DNA of 14,227 bases from Burkholderiales bacterium UBA6064 (GTDB taxonomy: Bacteria; Pseudomonadota; Gammaproteobacteria; Burkholderiales; Burkholderiaceae_B). The notes beneath the pieces are model-generated. The model was not told the origin of the DNA. It did no database searches and saw nothing but the letters and a program-made list of their open reading frames with translations. The position numbers were made by a program, and so were the translations under genes. Shown here piece after piece: positions 1 to 8,474 of this stretch (positions are counted from its first letter, which is position 1; every line of letters starts with the position of its first letter). The stretch covers positions 4,528 to 18,754 of the forward strand of contig DIYC01000015.1 of assembly GCA_002428895.1 (NCBI GenBank), read 5' to 3'.

Positions 1-176
1 TAGCCTTCCGCGTATTTGTTGGTGAGTTGAGTGCCTTGTGCTTGCATCACTGCTGGGCTTGCATAGTTTTCAGAAGCGATTAATTCAATGTGCTGCTCTT
101 GGCGGATGTTTTCTTGTTCAATAATTTGCGCAAGTTGTGGGTCTGTTGCGGCGATGCCTTGTTGGCGATTAAACAT
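1..176 (-). CDS. glyA: Serine hydroxymethyltransferase, N-terminal part (cut by window edge)
   Basis: SHMT is the PLP enzyme that interconverts serine and glycine while charging tetrahydrofolate with a one-carbon unit in the cytosol. Only about the first 58 residues are inside the window. They start [13 protein letters not shown] and contain the family segment [15 protein letters not shown] followed by [12 protein letters not shown], which is diagnostic of bacterial GlyA. The ATG at 176 fits the usual N-terminus of betaproteobacterial GlyA (MFDR/MFNR). It is the third gene of a leftward run behind tyrS and the histidine phosphatase, with a 59-base gap to the latter. The active-site lysine lies outside the window, so integrity cannot be judged. 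Confidence 0.95.
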   Translation of the reverse strand, partial: MFNRQQGIAATDPQLAQIIEQENIRQEQHIELIASENYASPAVMQAQGTQLTNKYAEG

Positions 177-235
177 GCTCGGGTTCCGTTACAAATTGAG
201 AAGAAATCGTATTTTAAACTATTTACAGCATTAAG

Positions 236-952
236 TTAGGTAATGCGACCGTCCAATTCATCGAGTTTTTCAGCGTTCAACCGATGTAAGTGAGTCGTGT
301 CTGCCCAGATGCGAATCTCTAACTGATTGTTGGGGTGTACGTCGATTAGATTGAAGGCTCCATTCGGAATAGGCCAAGAACGTTGAATTTGAAGAGGAAT
401 GTTTAGGCTAAAGCGATAGATGCAGTCAAGAACTCCGCCATGCGCAACCAACAGCACAGTGCGTTGTAAGTTGGCTTGAATGATGTGGTGAAAGGCACTG
501 AGAACACGTTGGTTAAATTCGCTAAGGCTTTCACCGTGGGTGATGATTGCATGCGATTCTCGGCTTGAAATGGATTGAAATTCTTTGGGAAACTGAAGTT
601 GCATTTCGGTACTAGTTAAACCGGCTAACACACCATAATTGCGTTCTTTGAGATTGGCGTTTGCAATCAGTGGTTGATTGTTGTGATTTAATACCTGTGC
701 GGTTGCGCGGGCACGTTCTAGGGGGCTGGTGTAGCATTGATCAAATAGGCTAGGTTGTTGAATTTGTGCTGCCATTCGTTCAAACCGACGACGCAATAAT
801 TCAGCCTGTTGCAGGCCAGTTGCGTTTAACGGGATATCGACATGACCTTGATAGCGACTGGCTTTGTTCCAATCGGTTTCACCATGCCGAATTAATAAAA
901 TGCGGGTACTGTGATTGGGTTTGGGAATCCATTCTGTATTTGGGTGGGCCAC
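236..952 (-). CDS. Histidine phosphatase family protein (phosphoglycerate mutase-like)
   Basis: This is a 238-residue cytosolic enzyme of the branch-1 histidine phosphatase (PhoE/GpmB-like) family. The phosphohistidine motif LIRHGETDWN is at residues 20-29, with R22, H23 and G24. The SPLERARATA segment is at about 76-85, the likely proton donor E103 lies in KERNYG, and the second histidine H171 lies in VAHGGVLD. All catalytic residues are present, so it should be active, probably as a phosphatase rather than a glycolytic mutase. The substrate cannot be told from sequence. The start is GTG at 952; its G is also the last base of the tyrS TAG stop, so translation is probably coupled to tyrS. No strong Shine-Dalgarno is visible. 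In related bacteria I recall a D-Tyr-tRNA deacylase gene between these two; none is present here. Confidence 0.9.
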   Translation of the reverse strand: MAHPNTEWIPKPNHSTRILLIRHGETDWNKASRYQGHVDIPLNATGLQQAELLRRRFERMAAQIQQPSLFDQCYTSPLERARATAQVLNHNNQPLIANANLKERNYGVLAGLTSTEMQLQFPKEFQSISSRESHAIITHGESLSEFNQRVLSAFHHIIQANLQRTVLLVAHGGVLDCIYRFSLNIPLQIQRSWPIPNGAFNLIDVHPNNQLEIRIWADTTHLHRLNAEKLDELDGRIT

Positions 953-2226
953 TATGAGGTGCTCAAATTAATTTTGGCAAACCGTCGCTTACCCACTTGC
1001 ACAATGTATTGGCCAGGTGATAAAAAAGTGTTTTTATCCGTTATTTTTTCACCATTAATTTTAACCCCACCTTGTTCAATGTTTCTTGTGGCTTCTTGAC
1101 CAGAAGGGCATAATCCAGCGGCTCGAATTAACCAACTTAATGATGCTTGCGTTTGATTTTCGGGTAAGTTTAAATGAACTTCAGGCAGTTCATCGGGTAG
1201 TGTGCCTCGTTGAAATTGTGCTTCAAAACGTTCTAGGGCCAGTTGAGCGCAGTGGGTTGAATGAAATCGCGTGACAAGTTCTTGTGCTAATCCAACTTTA
1301 GCTTCGCGAGGATTCATACCGTGCGCGCACTGTTGTTTAAGTTGGGTAATCTCGGTGGGCGTTTTGTTGCTGAGTAAAGTGTACCAACTCCACATTAGTT
1401 CGTCAGAAATGGACATGACTTTACCAAACATCTCGTTGGGGTTCTCGCTAACACCGATGTAGTTGTTTTTCGATTTTGACATTTTATGAACTCCATCAAT
1501 ACCGACTAACAAAGGCATAGTGAGCACGCACTGGCTGGCTTGTCCTTGCTGTTTTTGCAGTTCGCGGCCCATAAGTAAATTAAATTTTTGATCGGTGCCA
1601 CCGATCTCGAGATCAGCTTTGAGCGCCACTGAGTCGTAACCTTGCAATAGGGGGTATAAAAATTCATGAATTGCAATTGGAGTGCCGTCACGGTAGCGTT
1701 TGGTAAAATCGTCGCGTTCTAGCATACGGGCAACCGTATGTTGAGCCGCTAATTGAATGATTCCTGTTGCCCCCAATTGGTTACACCATTCACTGTTGTA
1801 GCGAATTTCAGTTTTGTTGGGGTCAAGAATTTTAAAAGCTTGTTGACTGTAGGTGTGGGCATTTTCTGCGACTTCGTGCTGGGTGAGTGGTGGACGAGTT
1901 TGATTTCTACCCGATGGATCGCCAATTAATGCAGTAAAATCGCCAATTAAAAAAATAACTTGGTGCCCAATATTTTGTAGTTGGCGTAGTTTATTAAGTA
2001 CTACGGTATGGCCTAAATGAATATCTGGTGCGGTGGGGTCAAGTCCTAATTTAATTCTAAGTGGTTGTTTTGTTTGTTCAGATTTTATTAATTTATTTAA
2101 AAGTTCGTTTTCAATTAAAAGTTCTTCGCAGCCATACTTAATTATCTCTAATGAATTTTTTATATTTTCTGTTACTGGAATAAGGGTAGAGGTATTTTTA
2201 GTATTGATGTTAAGGGGCTGTGTCAT
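952..2226 (-). CDS. tyrS: Tyrosyl-tRNA synthetase
   Basis: This 424-residue class I aminoacyl-tRNA synthetase charges tRNA-Tyr with tyrosine. The HIGH-type motif is HLGH at residues 70-73, followed by the [17 protein letters not shown] block of the TyrRS family. The tyrosine-site region with GGTDQKFN is near 209-216, and KMSKS is at 248-252. The C-terminus, about 355-424, is an S4 RNA-binding domain with [10 protein letters not shown]. The N-terminus is about 10-15 residues longer than I expect from relatives, but the ATG at 2226 has a good Shine-Dalgarno (AAGGA, about 7 bases upstream), so I keep it. It heads the leftward run tyrS, histidine phosphatase, glyA, and is divergent from the M23 peptidase gene across 161 bases. 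Confidence 0.97.
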   Translation of the reverse strand: MTQPLNINTKNTSTLIPVTENIKNSLEIIKYGCEELLIENELLNKLIKSEQTKQPLRIKLGLDPTAPDIHLGHTVVLNKLRQLQNIGHQVIFLIGDFTALIGDPSGRNQTRPPLTQHEVAENAHTYSQQAFKILDPNKTEIRYNSEWCNQLGATGIIQLAAQHTVARMLERDDFTKRYRDGTPIAIHEFLYPLLQGYDSVALKADLEIGGTDQKFNLLMGRELQKQQGQASQCVLTMPLLVGIDGVHKMSKSKNNYIGVSENPNEMFGKVMSISDELMWSWYTLLSNKTPTEITQLKQQCAHGMNPREAKVGLAQELVTRFHSTHCAQLALERFEAQFQRGTLPDELPEVHLNLPENQTQASLSWLIRAAGLCPSGQEATRNIEQGGVKINGEKITDKNTFLSPGQYIVQVGKRRFAKINLSTS

Positions 2227-2292
2227 TTTAAATCCTTTGGTATAATCTAATGAAATGAGGGTTTTTTACCCTTCCTTTTCATTTTTTTACAA

Positions 2293-2323
2293 TTGCACGT
2301 TTTTTATTAATTCGAAGTATAAT
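2293..2323 (+). promoter_or_regulatory. Candidate promoter for the M23 peptidase-anmK pair
   Basis: A perfect -10 box TATAAT is at 2318-2323, with TTGCAC at 2293-2298 as possible -35. The 19-base spacer is longer than ideal, so the -35 assignment is weak while the -10 is clear. It would start transcription near 2330, about 58 bases before the M23 start codon. The rest of the 2227-2387 divergent gap is very AT-rich. A small hairpin (AGGGT/ACCCT) sits near 2258-2272 on the tyrS side. I see no convincing tyrS promoter. Confidence 0.45.
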
Positions 2324-2387
2324 TATTATCGTAGTTTGTTGTTATAGAATTAATCTTGTAATTTTTTATTATATTAAGACAGAGATA

Positions 2388-3803
2388 ATGCTCCAAATAC
2401 TTCTTTTAAAAATTAAAAACGCGTTTAACTTTTTAATTCATTTAACTCAATTTATTTTCTTTAATGTTGTCCGCATTATAAACAACATTTTGCCGACTAA
2501 CCGGCTTCGTCGTAAAAGAGTGATTGTAGGTTTTTTTTCTATGCCTGTACTTGGAGCAGTGGTTGCATTTGCGGGTTCGGGGCAAAAATTCAACGCCGAG
2601 TTTGCCTCAGCCGTTTCAGCTGAAACTATACTTGAGTCCGTCCCTTTACATATTTCTGAGCAATCTGCCTTTTCTTTATTGCCTTTGGTTAGGAATGAAC
2701 GTATTGAGCACGGCGATCATTTGACCAATGTATTAGACCGACTTGGCGTTCAAGTAGACGGTTTAATACCTTACTTAATTGAGCACGAGGTGGGGCAGCA
2801 ATTGTTTAACCATTTTAGGGCGGGTCGTTATTTATCTGTTCAACTGGATCAGAATAAAAATCTATTGTGGTTTCGCTATAAGCTCAACACAATGGAAGAT
2901 CACATGCAAGCCATTTTAGTTGAAGTACACGGTAATAACCAGTTTGAGGTCACTCTGGAAAAACTCAACTTTGATAAAGAAATTGCGTTTAAATCTGGTC
3001 GTATCGAGTCTACTTTGTTTGCAGCCGCTGATCGAGCTGAGGTGTCTGAAAGTGTGGCCGTTAAAATGGCAGAAATTTTTTCATCGCAAATTGATTTTCA
3101 TCGAGAATTACAAAAAGGTGATGAGTTCAGGGTGGTTTACGAACAAATGACCTTAAATGGTGAGGTGGTGGGTTCTGGTAAAGTGTTGGCGCTCGATTTT
3201 CTGAATAATGGCAAACAACATAAAGCGTTTTATTTTGAATCCAGCGATGGCAGCTACGGTTATTATGATGAGCAAGGCGTTCGCTTAAAAACAGCTTTTT
3301 TACGTTCTCCGTTGCGTTTCTCAAGAATTTCATCGGGTTTTAGTTTACGTCGATATCATCCAATTCAAAAACGTTGGAAAGCGCATCATGGGGTTGATTA
3401 TGCAGCGCCAACAGGCACTCCGATCATGGCAACAGGTGATGGTCGGGTGTCTTTTGTGGGCAAAAAAGGTGGCTATGGTAATGTGGTCTATTTAGATCAT
3501 CACAGTGGCTATAGTACGCGTTATGCCCATTTAAGTCAGTTTGCTAAAGGCGTTCAGCGTGGCTCTAAGGTCAGCCAAGGGCAAATTATTGGTTATGTAG
3601 GTGCCACAGGTTGGGCGACTGGGCCTCACCTTCACTATGAGTTTCGTCAACATGCGGAACCCAAAAATCCACTTCAAGTTAAATTTAAATCAGATCCAAA
3701 ACCGTTGAATCGTCGTGATATGCATCGGTTCAAGGTGGCTCAGAATGCCCTCGAACATCGGTTAAACTTAGCTTCTACAATTAAATTAGCTTCGAATCAA
3801 TAA
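2388..3803 (+). CDS. M23 family peptidoglycan metalloendopeptidase, membrane-anchored
   Basis: This 471-residue protein probably cleaves peptide cross-bridges in periplasmic peptidoglycan. A basic N-terminus (LRRKR at about 40-44) leads into one hydrophobic segment at about 45-63, read as a membrane anchor or uncleaved signal. A middle region of about 100-290 residues follows (OapA/Csd3-like in layout). The LytM/M23 catalytic domain is at about 325-435. By comparison with LytM the zinc ligands are H333, D337 and H416, and the catalytic histidines are H381 (YAHLS) and H414 (HLH). All are present, so it should be an active enzyme rather than an EnvC/NlpD-type activator. The ATG at 2388 has only a weak purine-rich ribosome site. 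Its TAA directly abuts the anmK ATG, so the two are cotranscribed and likely translationally coupled. Confidence 0.92.
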   Translation: MLQILLLKIKNAFNFLIHLTQFIFFNVVRIINNILPTNRLRRKRVIVGFFSMPVLGAVVAFAGSGQKFNAEFASAVSAETILESVPLHISEQSAFSLLPLVRNERIEHGDHLTNVLDRLGVQVDGLIPYLIEHEVGQQLFNHFRAGRYLSVQLDQNKNLLWFRYKLNTMEDHMQAILVEVHGNNQFEVTLEKLNFDKEIAFKSGRIESTLFAAADRAEVSESVAVKMAEIFSSQIDFHRELQKGDEFRVVYEQMTLNGEVVGSGKVLALDFLNNGKQHKAFYFESSDGSYGYYDEQGVRLKTAFLRSPLRFSRISSGFSLRRYHPIQKRWKAHHGVDYAAPTGTPIMATGDGRVSFVGKKGGYGNVVYLDHHSGYSTRYAHLSQFAKGVQRGSKVSQGQIIGYVGATGWATGPHLHYEFRQHAEPKNPLQVKFKSDPKPLNRRDMHRFKVAQNALEHRLNLASTIKLASNQ

Positions 3804-4961
3804 ATGGTTTCAACTCCCAGGTATTTATTGGGCGCCATGTCGGGTACCAGCACTGATGGTGTATATGTGGTTGCTTTACAGTGTAATCAATCCTTGACTC
3901 ACTTTGATTACTTAGGTGTGTATTCGCTCAACTTCCCCGACTCATTACGGCATACGTTGTTGTTGCTACAAAATCCAAATCATCATTATGAACAAGACCC
4001 CTTTCATTTGCTACTGACTGCTCGGCGTGACTTATCGTTGCAGTACGTCCAAGCTGTACAGATGTTGATGAAACAACAATCGCTTGCGGCACAACACTGT
4101 ATAGCCTTGGGGGTGCATGGGCAAACGATACGACACAATCCAACTCAGGGGTATACCTTTCAAATCATCGATGCGGCCTTGGTTGCAGAGCAAACTCAAC
4201 TTCGAGTTGTTTCTGATTTACGTTCAGCCGATGTTGCGGTGGGTGGTCAAGGTGCGCCTTTAGTGTGCGCGTTTCATTTGGCATGGCTTCGTTCTTTACC
4301 TCATCTAGCACCAACGCCTACCACAGTTGTTTTAAATTTGGGCGGGTTTTCAAACATCACGTTGATTCATCATCATCGTGAAATTGTGGCCGGTGGTGAC
4401 TGTGGGCCAGCCAATCTTTTTCTGGATTGGTGTGCCCGTCAGTATTTTAATTGTGAGTTTGATCAGGCTGGCAAATTGGCACAATCGGGTCATGTTCATT
4501 CAGCGCTATTGCAACAGCTGATGGCGCATCCTTATTTTTTAAAAGCGTGGCCTGCCAGTACAGGTCGAGAAGACTTTCGTATTGAATGGCTTACAGGGAA
4601 GCTGCAAGAATTTCCTGATATGAATCCTTATGACTTAATGCGTACTTTACTCGAAATGTCTGTCCAGGCGATTGTCCGTTCTTTAAAAAATGAGCATCAG
4701 GGTACCTTATATTATTGTGGGGGTGGTGCTAAAAATCAATTTATGATTCATCGGCTGTCCCAGGTATTGGGCGCTCATTGGCAGCTTTTTGGTTTTGAAC
4801 AATTGGGTTTGCCTGAACAAGCAGTTGAAGCGGCAGCGTTTGCTTGGTTAGCCGGTTGCTACCTCGGAAATCAAGCGGGTAATTGTCAGCAAGTCACTGG
4901 TGCAAAAAAATCTGTTGTATTGGGTCAGGCTACTGCTGATTTATTATTGGCTTGCGGATAA
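3804..4961 (+). CDS. anmK: Anhydro-N-acetylmuramic acid kinase
   Basis: AnmK opens the 1,6-anhydro ring of anhydroMurNAc and phosphorylates it to MurNAc-6-phosphate, a step of peptidoglycan recycling in the cytosol. The protein is 385 residues, a normal length. It begins with the diagnostic GAMSGTSTDG (residues 10-19) and has GVHGQTIRH (about 107-115), a DLRSADVAVGGQGAPLV block, NLGGFSN and AGGDCGPAN in the middle, and CGGGAKN and LPEQAVEAAAFAWLA near the C-terminus. The ATG immediately follows the TAA of the M23 gene, giving a two-gene wall turnover/recycling unit. The 3' end overlaps the convergent sensor kinase gene by 37 bases. No clear terminator separates the two. Confidence 0.96.
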   Translation: MVSTPRYLLGAMSGTSTDGVYVVALQCNQSLTHFDYLGVYSLNFPDSLRHTLLLLQNPNHHYEQDPFHLLLTARRDLSLQYVQAVQMLMKQQSLAAQHCIALGVHGQTIRHNPTQGYTFQIIDAALVAEQTQLRVVSDLRSADVAVGGQGAPLVCAFHLAWLRSLPHLAPTPTTVVLNLGGFSNITLIHHHREIVAGGDCGPANLFLDWCARQYFNCEFDQAGKLAQSGHVHSALLQQLMAHPYFLKAWPASTGREDFRIEWLTGKLQEFPDMNPYDLMRTLLEMSVQAIVRSLKNEHQGTLYYCGGGAKNQFMIHRLSQVLGAHWQLFGFEQLGLPEQAVEAAAFAWLAGCYLGNQAGNCQQVTGAKKSVVLGQATADLLLACG

Positions 4962-6712
4962 TTTTTGTTTAAACAAAATTTTGTATCGCATTCTTCATCA
5001 TTTAATATTTGACTCAGTAGGGTAATTTTAAATTCGTGTTCTTTGCCTGATGTATTTGAAAACACTAAATACGAAAAATTATCTTGATCAAATTGACTTA
5101 ATAAAGTGTCGTGTACACCAATAATTAAAGTCATTTTATTTTTGAATTTCGTTTCATACTGTCTTGCTAGAGCATGAAAAAATTCAATTTCTTCTAAGTT
5201 GCGTGCCATGGCGGTGTAAAAAAAGATATGAGGATGTTGCTTTTCTTTTTCTTTTATCTGCTCAAACCGTTCGTAAAGCAAGGTTTCAAAAACATATTCT
5301 TTAGGCGATTCAATCAATTCAAGAGCAGTGTGTACAGTATTTAATATCACAATAGGAGGAGGTTTTAAATCGGCGTGATTGAATTCTAAATGAGGGGGTT
5401 TGTAGTTTTTCTGATTGGCCAGAACCATATTAAAACAGGTGCCTGATGCAGCACCTTTGCGGTTTGAAACGCTAACTTTTGCATTTGCCAATTTACTTAG
5501 ATTTTGAATAATTGTACTGCCGTAACCCCAACCTTTGTGGTGAGTTGGCGTGACTTGATTGTCGATGCCACTGCCCGTATCAATAATTTGAATTGTAATG
5601 GTGTTCTTTTTTTTCGCTTTCCATTCTTGCCGAACACCCATCACGATGCCACCCTGAGTCGTATATTTAATCGCATTATCTAGGCCGTTACGTAAAATCT
5701 TATCAAGAGCTTTGGGGTCTGAATACACGTCCAATCGAGTATTTTTAAGCCTTAAAGACAAACCTTTGGCGCGCGCAAAATACTGGTATTCGTTGTATAA
5801 ACGGGTTAAATGTTCATTAAGATCACAACGCACGATTTTGCTGTGCTCTACGGATGTATCGATGACTAACCGTCTTAAATCTGAGTGTAGATCGTCTAAA
5901 AAATGATTCAACATGCTGTTAAAACTAGCATGTGCGGTCAGAATGTGTTGAAAACGATCACGCATGTCGTCACGGTCAGCCATGGCTTTGCCTACTCCGC
6001 TGATCACACTAATGGTACTTAATGGCTGTCGGAGATCATGACTAAAATCTTTAATTTTACGGTTTGTAGCTAACCATTCTTTCAACTTGTCTAATGTGAG
6101 AACTTGTTTGTTTAATGTCGAAGTTCGCTTTAGGTTTGGCAGTAGTTGGATTGCCAAGCATTGTGCGAATAACAGTAAAGCAAGTGCTGTGGTTTCGTAG
6201 TATTCAGTGGATTCATATTGATTTAAAAATATAAAAATATGAATTAAAATTGAAGCAACAATACTACTAATTGAAAGGCTAAAAATTAATTTTTTATTTC
6301 TTTCCGATTCTTCAGTGAATCGAATCTTAAAATTTAAAAATATAATTAAGCTGCTGGTTAGAATAATTGATATTAATAAATTAATTTTATTATTTACTGG
6401 GAATATATGTATAAAAAAATTAAGTCCGATAATTGATGAAATATAAAAAATAATGGCAAATGAAATAGTTTTAAATTTTTCATTTGGGTTGTCGATATAA
6501 GGAATTTTATTAACAAATAAAGCAATAAAAGGAATCGAGTAAATTAATGCGCTGTTTGAGATAAAAGAATAATGATCAGAAGTTTTTTGAATTAATGTAT
6601 GTAAAAATGAAAAATATAAGCAAGTATAAATAAGTAAAGATTGACGAATTGGGATTTTAAATAGATAAATGCTCGCAATCCCAATCATAATTCCAAAAAT
6701 AAAATTTTGCAT
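4925..6712 (-). CDS. Polytopic membrane sensor histidine kinase with degenerate receiver-like C-terminus
   Basis: This is a 595-residue sensor kinase of a two-component system in the inner membrane. Hydrophobic segments lie near residues 4-20, 24-40, 50-67, 83-104, 110-130, 142-163 and 173-191, about seven helices with little soluble sensor domain. The HisKA box FSHDLRQPLSTI carries the phosphoacceptor H225. The HATPase domain has an N box with N342 and N346, a G1 box DTGSGID (378-384) and a G2 box GWGYG (394-398), all intact. Residues about 440-580 follow the order of a receiver domain but lack a recognisable phosphoacceptor Asp at the expected strand (FFYTAMARN), so this is probably a pseudo-receiver. 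The gene lies 74 bases downstream of the response regulator on the same strand. The membrane-domain codons (6140-6712) are strikingly AT-rich. The signal sensed is unknown. Confidence 0.88.
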   Translation of the reverse strand: MQNFIFGIMIGIASIYLFKIPIRQSLLIYTCLYFSFLHTLIQKTSDHYSFISNSALIYSIPFIALFVNKIPYIDNPNEKFKTISFAIIFYISSIIGLNFFIHIFPVNNKINLLISIILTSSLIIFLNFKIRFTEESERNKKLIFSLSISSIVASILIHIFIFLNQYESTEYYETTALALLLFAQCLAIQLLPNLKRTSTLNKQVLTLDKLKEWLATNRKIKDFSHDLRQPLSTISVISGVGKAMADRDDMRDRFQHILTAHASFNSMLNHFLDDLHSDLRRLVIDTSVEHSKIVRCDLNEHLTRLYNEYQYFARAKGLSLRLKNTRLDVYSDPKALDKILRNGLDNAIKYTTQGGIVMGVRQEWKAKKKNTITIQIIDTGSGIDNQVTPTHHKGWGYGSTIIQNLSKLANAKVSVSNRKGAASGTCFNMVLANQKNYKPPHLEFNHADLKPPPIVILNTVHTALELIESPKEYVFETLLYERFEQIKEKEKQHPHIFFYTAMARNLEEIEFFHALARQYETKFKNKMTLIIGVHDTLLSQFDQDNFSYLVFSNTSGKEHEFKITLLSQILNDEECDTKFCLNKNYPQANNKSAVA

Positions 6713-6786
6713 TGATGCCTTAGTTTTATTACCAGGGGATTATCAATATTGCTGAGTTCATGTCACAGAATAAACTCCAATTTAAG

Positions 6787-7491
6787 TTACATTCGAGCAT
6801 CAGGGTTACTGCCATTACCATTTAATCTAGGAATTTTTCTATACAAACTGACTGCTTGAGTTCGATTTTTAACATTCATGCGGGTAAAAATTTCTCTCAA
6901 ATGCGTTTTAATTGTTTCGGGCGAAAGATCAAGCTTTCTTGCAATTTCTTTATTGGATAAACCCGAAGCCAAGTAATGCATCACTTGTTGTTGTTTATGT
7001 GTGAGTTGTATGCCTGAATTGCGACCTGATCGGCCATTGCTAAGGGTATTCGTTTGTGCTCCTTGGGCGTTATTTTGTCGCGTTGCTGACGAATTGGGGC
7101 GCCATTGTACATTAACACCTGCTCGGGTTAAGGCTTCAAGTAACACTGCAGACGTTTGCTCAAAACCTTCTGCTTTTGAGATTTGCCACGATAGAGTGTG
7201 ATTACTTACCGAGACCGATGCAAGCAGTTGTGAATCACCTGACATAATTACAATGGGGACCTGTGGCCAGTGTTGAGCAAGTTTATCAAGCACCCCTTGA
7301 CCTGTAAAATCAGGTAACCTTAAATCAGTGATGACCAGGTTAGGAGAACTGTGATCAAAAAGACTAATGGCTTCGTTAACACTACCGGCACAAATAATCT
7401 CCGTGTTTGTTGCTACAAACTCAACCAATTCTTTAATTCCTGTGGCAAATAAAGGGTGATCTTCAATGACCAGGATTTTTGGGTTCGACAT
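6787..7491 (-). CDS. NarL/FixJ-type response regulator with LuxR HTH
   Basis: This 234-residue DNA-binding response regulator is the likely partner of the adjacent kinase. The receiver domain is at 1-120: acidic pair E10 and D11, phosphoacceptor D56 in LVITDLRLPD, S84 in IMSGDS and K106 in ISKAEGF. A low-complexity N/Q/G/S-rich linker at about 130-165 leads to the LuxR HTH (QLTHKQQQVMHYLASGLSNK, then SPETIKTHL) near 165-225. I chose ATG 7491 rather than the GTG at 7533. A strong GGAGGA lies 5-6 bases upstream of this ATG, and MSNPKILVIEDHP is a standard receiver start, whereas the 14 extra residues look unlike the family. It is the first gene of the operon. Target genes are unknown. Confidence 0.9.
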   Translation of the reverse strand: MSNPKILVIEDHPLFATGIKELVEFVATNTEIICAGSVNEAISLFDHSSPNLVITDLRLPDFTGQGVLDKLAQHWPQVPIVIMSGDSQLLASVSVSNHTLSWQISKAEGFEQTSAVLLEALTRAGVNVQWRPNSSATRQNNAQGAQTNTLSNGRSGRNSGIQLTHKQQQVMHYLASGLSNKEIARKLDLSPETIKTHLREIFTRMNVKNRTQAVSLYRKIPRLNGNGSNPDARM

Positions 7492-7495
7492 AACT

Positions 7496-7501
7496 TCCTC
7501 C
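7496..7501 (-). promoter_or_regulatory. Shine-Dalgarno fixing the response regulator start
   Basis: GGAGGA on the minus strand lies just upstream of the ATG at 7491. It decides the start in favour of this ATG over the in-frame GTG 42 bases further upstream, which has no comparable site. Confidence 0.75.
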
Positions 7502-7580
7502 AAAGCGGCTAAGGTTGACAAATTCGAAGTCACCGAAAAAGGGCAACCCTACCCCATATTTAAATTCTTTTAACAGTTTG

Positions 7581-7602
7581 ACCACCCTCTTTTGGGGGAG
7601 GT
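7581..7602. promoter_or_regulatory. GC-rich inverted repeat in the divergent regulator gap
   Basis: Arms ACCACCCTC (7581-7589) and GGGGGAGGT (7594-7602) can pair over nine positions, with one A-A mismatch and one T-G, around a TTTT loop. It is the only GC-rich structure in the AT-rich 289-base gap between the response regulator and the fabR-like gene. It could be an operator or a leader hairpin of the response regulator transcript. The function is not evident. Confidence 0.3.
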
Positions 7603-7708
7603 TATCTTAAATGTATCGCAACGTACAAGTTAACTTAACAATAAATTACATTTTTATTTTTTAAAAATTAATTTAAGTGGTTTTATTACCCCAATTTGGT
7701 GGAACGAA

Positions 7709-7736
7709 TTGATTAAGGTTGGTAGTTTTATATAAA
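7709..7736 (+). promoter_or_regulatory. Candidate promoter of the fabR-like gene
   Basis: TTGATT at 7709-7714 and TATAAA at 7731-7736 are separated by 16 bases, a plausible sigma70 promoter. It would start near 7743 and give a leader of about 38 bases before the ATG at 7781. AT-rich sequence gives chance matches, so confidence is modest. A 10-base palindrome AAGTTAACTT (7627-7636) lies upstream in the same gap. Confidence 0.4.
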
Positions 7737-7780
7737 CTTTTGTTTTTTTATTTATTTTGTATTGGCCTAAACTTTTTATT

Positions 7781-8470
7781 ATGACCGATCTTTTTTTAAC
7801 GAATAATTACCCTGAAACAAGTAAAGTCAGATCGAAAAAAAAAGCACTTACCCGTCAAAAATTGATTTTAGCGGCACTGCATCTAGTCGGTGAGGGTAAA
7901 AGTTTTACTGCCTTGGGTATTCGTGAAATTACGCGTGAAGCAGGAGTAGTGCCCACTGCGTTTTATCGTCATTTTCGAAACACCGATGAATTAGGCCTTG
8001 CTTTGGTTGAAGAAGGCGGGCGAAGTTTAAGACGTTTGTTGCGTCGAGCACGTCAAACGAGTCAACCAGGCACCCTTATGATTCGTCATTCAGTGCATGT
8101 GTTTATTAACTATCTGAAAGAAAATCATCTTGAGTGGCGTTTTGTTGCAATGGAGCGTTCAGGTGGCGCAAAAATTCTCCGTATGGCAATTCGAAACGAA
8201 ATTACTCACTTCACGAATGAAATGGTGTCAGATTTGCGTGCTTTAGGTGTTTTTCCAGATATGAGAACTCCCATTTATCAACATATCTGCGGTATTGTAG
8301 TCACTTTGATGATGCACTCAGTCACTGATTTTTTAGACCTTAATCCAGGTGATCCCAAGGTTGAAAAAGAAATGATCGATCATTTTGTTCGCCAAATTAC
8401 GGTTGTATTTTTAGGTGGGGCGCGTTGGCAATTGCGCGCAAAAAAATTCTCGTTTAAACGGAGCGTTTAA
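7781..8470 (+). CDS. TetR-family transcriptional regulator, FabR-like
   Basis: This 229-residue cytosolic DNA-binding repressor is similar in pattern to FabR, which in gammaproteobacteria controls unsaturated fatty acid synthesis in response to acyl-ACP/CoA. The TetR HTH spans about residues 25-70 (LGIREITREAGVVPTAFYRH, then FRNTDELG). The following stretch LRRLLRRARQ and the segment around MERSGG match FabR closely (in E. coli, DELGL, LRQLMRQARQ and RERSG). I start at ATG 7781. A TTG at 7757 is in frame, but the added residues do not resemble the family. No good Shine-Dalgarno is visible. The HAD-UbiA gene begins 4 bases after the stop, so the two are very likely cotranscribed, linking a lipid-responsive regulator to a polyprenyl-lipid enzyme. 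The regulon is unknown. Confidence 0.85.
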   Translation: MTDLFLTNNYPETSKVRSKKKALTRQKLILAALHLVGEGKSFTALGIREITREAGVVPTAFYRHFRNTDELGLALVEEGGRSLRRLLRRARQTSQPGTLMIRHSVHVFINYLKENHLEWRFVAMERSGGAKILRMAIRNEITHFTNEMVSDLRALGVFPDMRTPIYQHICGIVVTLMMHSVTDFLDLNPGDPKVEKEMIDHFVRQITVVFLGGARWQLRAKKFSFKRSV

Positions 8471-8474
8471 TCCT

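Noticed and set aside
7492..7533. Upstream GTG start (7533) for the response regulator
   Set aside because: The extra 14 residues do not fit a receiver start, and the ATG at 7491 has a strong GGAGGA just upstream.
8415..8474. Upstream start for the HAD-UbiA gene inside the fabR-like gene
   Set aside because: It would overlap the fabR-like coding sequence by 56 bases and add residues before the first HAD strand; GTG 8475 with GGAG upstream fits better.
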